Assembly: GCA_034096865.1 (NCBI GenBank)
Contig: JAWQFJ010028237.1
Coordinates: 55,001 to 67,500, forward strand
DNA: 12,500 nucleotides
Source of the DNA: Theodoxus fluviatilis
Lineage: Eukaryota > Mollusca > Gastropoda > Cycloneritida > Neritidae
Reading direction: 5' to 3'
Every line of letters starts with the position of its first letter. Position 1 is the first letter of the stretch. Shown here in pieces: positions 8,041 to 12,500 of the stretch. A program made the translations under genes and the position numbers. The notes below the pieces were generated by a model, which ran no database searches, was not told where the DNA came from, and saw only the letters and a program-made list of their open reading frames with translations.

Positions 8041-8518
8041 TTGTGCTGTGCTGTGCTGTATTGTTTTGCGGTGCTGTGCTGTGCTGTGTTGTGTTGTGTT
8101 GTGTTGTGCTGTGCTGTGCTGTGCTGTGCTGTGCTGTGTTGTGTTGTGCTGTGCTGTGCTGTATTGTTTTGCGGTGCTGTGCTGTGCTGTGCTGTGTTGT
8201 GTTGTGCTGTGCTGTGCTGTATTGTTTTGCGGTGCTGTGCTGTGCTGTGCTGTGTTGTGTTGTGCTGTGTTGTGTTGTGTTGTGCTGTGCTGTGCTGTGC
8301 TGTGCTGTATTGTTTTGCGGTGCTGTGCTGTGCTGTGCTGTGCTGTGCTGTGTTGTGTTGTGTTGTGCTGTGTTGTGTTGTGTTGTGCTGTGCTGTGCTG
8401 TGTTGTGTTGTGTTGTGCTGTGCTGTGCTGTGCTGTGCTGTGTTGTGTTGTGCTGTGCTGTGTTGTGCTGTGCTGTGTTGTGTTTTGCGGTGCTGTGCTA
8501 TGTTGTGTTGTGTTGTTG
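8041..8518. repeat. TGTGC/TGTGT pentanucleotide array with recurring 14-bp insert
   Basis: About 478 bases of TGTGC and TGTGT units occur on the plus strand. The phrase GTATTGTTTTGCGG interrupts at 8058, 8161, 8219 and 8307, and a variant ends at 8490. The insert ends are 103, 58, 88 and 170 bases apart, so there is no single higher-order period. The plus strand contains only five A residues. Cys/Leu/Val and Thr/Gln/His open frames here are repeat translations. Confidence 0.95.
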
Positions 8519-8536
8519 GTAAGAGAGAGGCAAACT

Positions 8537-8686
8537 AATGCGCGTGCGTGCTTTGTGCATGTATGTGCGTGTGTGTTGTATGTACGCACACTGGTAGAAA
8601 GGGTGGCAATGTACGTGTGCTGTTTGCTTCATACGTTCATGTATGTATGTATGCATGCGTGTTGTATGTACGTATGTACATGCATG
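8537..8686. repeat. Degenerate TGTA/TGCG-rich simple sequence
   Basis: Loose runs of GTGCGTG, GTATGTAT and ATGCATGC words fill the space between the pentanucleotide array and the exon at 8712. There is no fixed unit and no gene. Confidence 0.65.
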
Positions 8687-8711
8687 GGCGGAAGGTAGGA
8701 GAGACACTCAC

Positions 8712-8834
8712 TGAGCTGGCAACTGGTTTCATTGGAGAAGAACTGGTCAGGACAGCGACACCTGGCCTCCTCACAGAACGCCAGCGTCTGCAGGCAGTGA
8801 CTGTCTGTGAGGCAGCTCTCGCCCTGGTAGCTCT
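8712..8834 (-). CDS. Internal exon encoding one EGF/EB-like six-cysteine module (partial gene)
   Basis: On the minus strand this 123-base exon follows the acceptor CCCTGCCTTGCAG and ends at the donor A|GTGAGT. Both boundaries are phase 1. The 40 complete codons open SYQGESCLTDSHC and carry cysteines at 7, 13, 20, 25, 27 and 38 (C-x5-C-x6-C-x4-C-x-C-x10-C). The first five positions are identical to those in the exon at 7194-7319. Asn-Glu-Thr at codons 34-36 is an N-glycosylation sequon, in keeping with an extracellular protein. Joining it to the next exon (A plus AA) gives a lysine codon with no stop. One module per phase 1-1 exon is the usual gene structure of repeated extracellular domains. 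The full gene, its start and its signal peptide are not in view, and no gene name can be given. Confidence 0.75.
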
Positions 8835-9421
8835 CTGCAAGGCAGGGTCGTGGAGGTAGGCACCGTTATGTCTTTACACAAGGTATACAAAAAGGAAGGT
8901 GACTGCGCGACCAAGTTTCAAATTCGAAGAGAAAGGAATAGATTTTCGTCGTCGACCACGACCACTACCTGAGCTAGACCTACCTACCTATACCTTTCGT
9001 CTTTACCCAGGTCTAGGAAAAAGGAACGTAAGAGGTGGACGTATTGATTGTACAGAGCGCCCCACCATCCATGTCTGGGTTGCAAACCGCCTTGCTCCCT
9101 GATCTTCGGGCCGTGATGAGTCCTGTTCTGGCGCCTGAGGATTAACACAGAGGCACACAGACAGGACGCACTGTGAGGTACCGGCGCCATCTCCGCTCCC
9201 TGGGAACCATCCTGATCCGGTGCTGGCTCACGGCTGCATGCATTGGTTCGTCGAACTAAAGTGTGACGTAGTTGTCTTCACAGGTGCCCATATTTACTCC
9301 TGGGTGGGGAGAGGCAATGTGCACTTTCGTCTGAGGTTGTTACTCCAGGACATGCGCAGCCTCGAACGCCGTTTCCGCTGACTGCAAGCAAAGATGAGTG
9401 CTGACGACCCTATGAGCACAT
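8835..9421. other. Mostly unassigned, probable intron of the cysteine-rich gene
   Basis: Apart from the candidate exon at 9298-9381, I recognise nothing. The GC-rich part at 9040-9240 carries short open frames on both strands without domain features. It has the feel of an old interspersed repeat, but no second copy is present in the window. Confidence 0.35.
9298..9381 (-). CDS. Candidate half-module exon (uncertain)
   Basis: On the minus strand a good acceptor (CATCTTTGCTTGCAG) is followed by two bases, 27 codons and one base before a moderate donor, A|GTAAAT. Both ends are phase 1, as in the two accepted modules. The peptide contains GCACPG and then a cysteine 12 residues after the C-x-C cysteine (C-x-C-x11-C), like the second half of the neighbouring modules. 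It lacks the first three cysteines. Joining it to the exon at 8712-8834 (A plus AG) gives lysine. The phase match favours it; the missing half and the weak donor count against it. Confidence 0.28.
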
Positions 9422-9904
9422 GATCTGCACAGCAGCCGTTATCTGCACAGCAGCCGGTATCTGCACAGCAGCCGCTATCTGCACGGCAGCCGCTATCTGC
9501 ACAGCAGCCGTTATCTGCACATCAGCCGCTATCTGCACAGCAGCCGTTATCTGCACAGCAGCCGTTATCTGCACAGCAGCCGTTATCTGCACAGTAGCCG
9601 CTATCTGCACAGCAGCCGTTATCTGCACAGCAGCCGTTATCTGCACAGCAGCCGTTATCTGCACAGCAGCCATTATCTGCACTGCAGCCGTTATCTGCAC
9701 AGCAGCCGTTATCTGCACACCAGCCGTTATCTGCACAGCAGCAGTTATCTGCATACCAGCCGTTATCTGCACAGCAGCCGTTATCTGCACTGCAGCCGTT
9801 ATCTGCACAGCAGCCGCTATCTGCACAGCAGCCGTTATCTGCACAGCAGCCGTTATCTGCACAGCAGCCGTTATCTGCACAGCAGCCGTTATCTGCACAG
9901 CTGC
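9422..9904. repeat. 18-bp satellite array, 27 units
   Basis: The unit is AGCAGCCGTTATCTGCAC, repeated about 27 times with scattered substitutions and no visible length change. Because 18 is a multiple of three, hexapeptide open frames run through it: Ala-Ala-Val-Ile-Cys-Thr on plus, Thr-Ala-Ala-Val-Gln-Ile and Cys-Cys-Ala-Asp-Asn-Gly on minus. One minus frame meets a stop in most units. No start context or flanking domain supports coding. Confidence 0.95.
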
Positions 9905-10168
9905 GAGGAAACGACGGTGTGTTCCCTGATTCACAGATGCACACTTGGAAATAATCAGTCTTTTTTTCGTCGATTCCTTTTGAACGTATGAATTTGATTG
10001 AAAAGAGTGTAGTATTGTGCATTCTACCCATAATAACGAATTTGTGGGGATATATTATTAACGCAGTGAACAGATATACATTTGAAAAGTAAAAAGTGTC
10101 GTCGCACATAATTTGTATGAAGTATCTTATTCACAAAAACATTTAGACCAATATTTTCACACAAGCAC
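9905..10168. other. Unassigned A/T-rich DNA
   Basis: No gene, repeat unit or RNA motif was recognised between the 18-bp array and the tail of the LINE. Confidence 0.5.
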
Positions 10169-10183
10169 AAATAATAATAATAG
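10169..10183 (-). repeat. (ATT)n tail of the LINE
   Basis: On the minus strand the element ends in four to five ATT repeats directly after AATAAACT. This marks its 3' terminus and fixes its orientation. Confidence 0.75.
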
Positions 10184-10382
10184 TTTATTCATTGCACATA
10201 CCTTCCCTTGACAGGCAAGCTCATGGTGTTTACAATCCAAAGAATCAACACTTATACAACCACTCAACACCACACTCCTACAAAAACTCACACACTACAC
10301 ACATAAACAAAAAAACAAAAACTAAGATCCAATAGAACAAATAGAACAAACTATACAATATACACATCACTTGCAGACCAGG

Positions 10383-10939
10383 TCAAGTGAGGCGAAGCAG
10401 CTCAGCGGGAAAGACGGATCGGAAGAGGTGGGTCTTTAGAGCACTTTTGAACTGGGGCAGAGTGTGAGAATGACGGACTGAGAGAGGGAGACTATTCCAG
10501 GTTACAGGTCCAACATAGGAGAAAGCACGCTGTCCTTGAGTTTTCTTATTACGGCGGGGGACCTTAAGCATTCTAGAGTAAGCAGCTGAGCGTAGAGATC
10601 TGGAGGGCGTGTAGACTGCAAGCATTTCTGTAAGAGCGCGTGGTGCAGTGTTGTCGCTATCTTATAATCTATCCTCTGAGAGATGGAGAGCCAGTGAAGT
10701 GTATGTAGGAGTGATGAGACATGGGTACGCTTGGGACATCGAAAAACTAGCCTACCAGCACAATTCTGAACTTTCTGGAGTTTGTTAAGCAGAGTGTCGG
10801 GGATGCCAGCGAGAAGAGAGTTTCCATAGTCGAGACGAGACAGAACAAGTGATGTGATGAGCGTTTTGGTGGCCTGCTGAGAAAGATAATGACGAATGGT
10901 ACTAATTTTCCTTAGCTCATAATATGCTAACTGACAGAC
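10383..10939 (-). pseudogene. C-terminal part of the LINE ORF2, frameshifted
   Basis: After the TAA, the same frame reads on through AYYELRKISTIRHYL, LVLSRLDYGNSLLAGIP, LQKVQN and LHWLSISQRIDYKI. This order is typical of the region after the RT in CR1/L2 elements. Near 10640-10660 the homology moves to another frame, which continues VYTPSRSLRSAA, RAFSYVGPVTWNSLP and FKSALKTHLF to a stop before 10383. About a dozen residues expected at the junction seem to be missing, so the lesion may be a small deletion rather than a single-base change. Confidence 0.8.
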
Positions 10940-11806
10940 TTAGTTGACATGAGCTCTCATTGACAGATCATCGTCAAACATGACGCTTACATTTCTAACA
11001 GACTGAGAGAAGACGATTTCACTGTGATCAATGGTTAATTTGAGGGCTTGATCCGATTTGCCTCCGCCGTCCACCAGGAGTGCTTCAGTTTTTGAGTCAT
11101 TGAGTTGGAGCTTGTTCCGGGTCATCCACCGTTTCACGTCAGAGATACAGTGTTCACTGGTAGAAAGAAGAGAGTGGATTTGACTGGAATGGGAGCAGTT
11201 GTAGACCTGGGTATCATCAGCAAATTCACTGTGAGAGACTGAATGACTGTCAATTACATTGGAGAGTGGTTGGGTGTACAGTAGAAACAGCAGAGGACCC
11301 AGAGCAGAGCCCTGAGGGACTCTGTACTTGAGAGGTGTAGAATCAGAAGCAAAACCCGATATCGAAACAGTCTGTCTACGTTCTGAGAGATATGAATACA
11401 GGAAAGAGAGTGCTAAGTTCTCAATGCCAAAAACGTTTCTAAGACGGGTGAGAAGAATTACATGGTCAATTGTGTTGAACGCGGCACTCAAGTCCAACAG
11501 AGTAAGAAGAGAAACTTTGGAATTGTCAGAAGCAACGAGAAGATCGTTTAGAACACGGAGCAGAGCTGTTTCGGAGGAATGATGAGCACGGTACGCGAAT
11601 TGAAAACGGACCAAAAGGTCATACTGGGACACGTGCTCCAGCAGCTGCTGCAAAGCTAACTTCTCTAACAATTTTGACAGAAAAGAAAGATTGGAGACTG
11701 GCCTATAATTACTAAGTTTGTTTGGATCCAGGTCCTGCTTCTTCAAGATAATACTTAAGGAAATCCCCTCATCCCCCTCGCAGCTGTACAGAAAATGCTG
11801 CAACAT
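10940..11806 (-). pseudogene. Reverse transcriptase fragment of the LINE ORF2
   Basis: This 288-codon open stretch contains recognisable RT blocks. LSNYRPVSNLSFLSKLLEKL lies at residues 31-50, the motif A block LDLSAAFNTIDH at 104-115, motif B VPQGSALGP at 163-171, and the catalytic FADD at 195-198. FADD stands in place of the more usual YADD, and motif B is preceded by Arg where Gly is common. The first dozen residues do not look like RT, so the methionine at 11806 is not a native start and the true element begins near residue 15. The frame ends at a TAA at 10942-10940, but the same frame continues afterwards with clear LINE sequence, so the TAA is a nonsense mutation. Confidence 0.85.
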
Positions 11807-12105
11807 ATGTATTTATCTGTGAAGGATGCTTCTACAGTGAAATCTCCTTTGCGCACGGGTTTTTATTCCGAAAGAAACTAAAGACATGTGTCAGTAACAG
11901 AGCCTCATTCATAAAAACGACAGTGGCGATTTCCTGTGCAACCCGTCATGGCAGGCCTGTGTGCCAGAGAGGAAAGATGGTTTGCAGCCCAAGATACGAA
12001 GGGAAGGTCATTCCAGTGCTTCATCTGTCACCCCCTCCCCCACCCACCCCCTCTGTGCATCGAGCAAGTTCCTAGTTCCCATCTTCTTTGACCCCTCATT
12101 ACCTT
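11807..12105. other. Unassigned DNA between the LINE and the terminal array
   Basis: I see no gene. A minus-strand stretch near 11900-11965 contains one C-x5-C pair after an AG. Its phase does not fit the module exons and it meets a stop quickly, so it was not called. Confidence 0.4.
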
Positions 12106-12500
12106 CCACCATCCACACCACCATCCACACCACCATCCACACCACCATCCACACCACCATCCACACCATCATCCACACCACCATCCACACCACCATCCAC
12201 ACCATCATCATCACCACCATCCACACCACCATCCACACCACCATCCACACCACCATCCACACCACCATCCACACCACCATCCACACCACCATCCACACCA
12301 TCATCATCACCATCATCCACACCACCATCCACACCACCATCCACACCACCATCCACACCACCATCCACACCACCATCCACACCACCATCCACACCACCAT
12401 CCACACCACCATCCACACCACCATCCACACCACCATCCACACCATCATCATCACCATCATCCACACCACCATCCACACCACCATCCACACCACCATCCAC
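12106..12500. repeat. 12-bp tandem array, truncated by the window edge
   Basis: The unit is CCACCATCCACA. Interruptions of the form ACCATCATCATCACC start at 12201, 12297 and 12441, which are 96 and 144 bases apart (8 and 12 units), so the register is kept. Smaller CATCATCC variants also occur. All minus-strand frames are open because the unit has no stop, giving Met-Val-Val-Trp or Asp-Gly-Gly-Val strings. These are not taken as proteins. Confidence 0.95.

Larger units (their letters stand above)
7320..8711 (-). other. Inferred intron between the module exons at 8712-8834 and 7194-7319
   Basis: The interval runs from a GTGAGT donor (8711-8706) to the AG at 7321-7320 on the minus strand. It holds degenerate A/T-rich short repeats at 7490-7650 (ACCAGTTAAG at 7515-7524 and 7621-7630; TACTTGGCAAGTA near 7590), the pentanucleotide array at 8041-8518 and a TGTA-rich tract to 8686. 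No further exon was seen. Confidence 0.55.
10169..11780 (-). mobile_element. 5'-truncated non-LTR retrotransposon (CR1/L2-like LINE)
   Basis: The minus strand reads from the middle of a reverse transcriptase at about 11780 through the C-terminal region of ORF2 (stop just before 10383). It then runs into a 3' UTR ending in AATAAACTATT plus an (ATT)n tail at 10183-10169. A short microsatellite tail in place of poly-A is typical of CR1/L2-group LINEs. ORF1, the endonuclease and the start of the RT are absent. One in-frame stop and one frameshift break the remaining ORF, so this copy cannot mobilise itself. The left limit is approximate because the truncation point and target duplication were not identified. 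It probably sits in an intron of the cysteine-rich gene, antisense to nothing and in the same orientation as the gene. Confidence 0.85.

Noticed and set aside
7917..8698. Several 177-231 codon open frames rich in Cys, Leu and Val, or Thr, Gln and His
   Set aside because: They are translations of the pentanucleotide array in each frame. The cysteines are unrelated to the module exons.
8899..9190. Short open frames on both strands in a GC-rich stretch
   Set aside because: No cysteine spacing, splice boundaries or domain features support an exon, and nothing in the window repeats it.
9410..10109. Open frames of 169-195 codons with hexapeptide repeats
   Set aside because: They arise from the 18-bp satellite. 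Several frames are open at once and no start or domain context favours one.
11328..11582. Plus-strand open frame of 84 codons
   Set aside because: It is an antisense shadow of the LINE reverse transcriptase.
11900..11965. C-x5-C pair after an AG on the minus strand, resembling a module start
   Set aside because: The phase differs from the other exons and a stop follows after a few residues.
12008..12500. Open frames of 133-162 codons with MVVW or DGGV repeats
   Set aside because: They are simple translations of the 12-bp array, which continues beyond the window.

Overview
The window looks like nuclear DNA of an animal, most likely a marine mollusc and perhaps a gastropod. Support comes from GT-AG introns around short cysteine-rich exons, a CR1/L2-type LINE with an (ATT)n tail, a solo LTR, and very dense microsatellites and minisatellites. 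The species-group call is inference from style, not from a diagnostic gene. Nothing bacterial is visible: no operons and no long non-repetitive ORFs.

The only host gene I can support lies on the minus strand. Three short exons each begin with two bases after an AG acceptor, and each places cysteines at codons 7, 13 and 20: 8712-8834, then 7194-7319, then 5290-5378. The first two are complete six-cysteine EGF/EB-like modules. Both have phase 1 at both ends, so they can be added or skipped without changing frame. The third carries only the first half of a module and then stops, so I read it as the last coding exon. A possible 3' UTR follows, with AATAAA at 4964-4959. A weaker half-module exon candidate lies at 9298-9381. 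The 5' part of the gene is outside the window or was not recognised.

Layout: 1-896 is pyrimidine-rich, low-complexity DNA. 902-1734 is a solo LTR with a 5-bp target duplication and an internal minisatellite. 1818-2450 is a compound microsatellite. 2451-4958 is mostly unassigned and holds a diverged dispersed repeat, a CRE/ETS motif cluster, a CT/CA microsatellite, a hairpin and a GAC/TGC tract. 4959-5378 is the 3' end of the cysteine-rich gene. 5379-7193, 7320-8711 and the DNA above 8834 are read as introns of that gene. These hold an 18-bp array, a 28-bp array, an (AC)n tract, a 478-bp pentanucleotide array with only five A residues, a 27-copy 18-bp satellite, a decayed minus-strand LINE (10169 to about 11780) and a 12-bp array that runs off the right edge. 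Most long open frames here exist only because the tandem units contain no stop codons.
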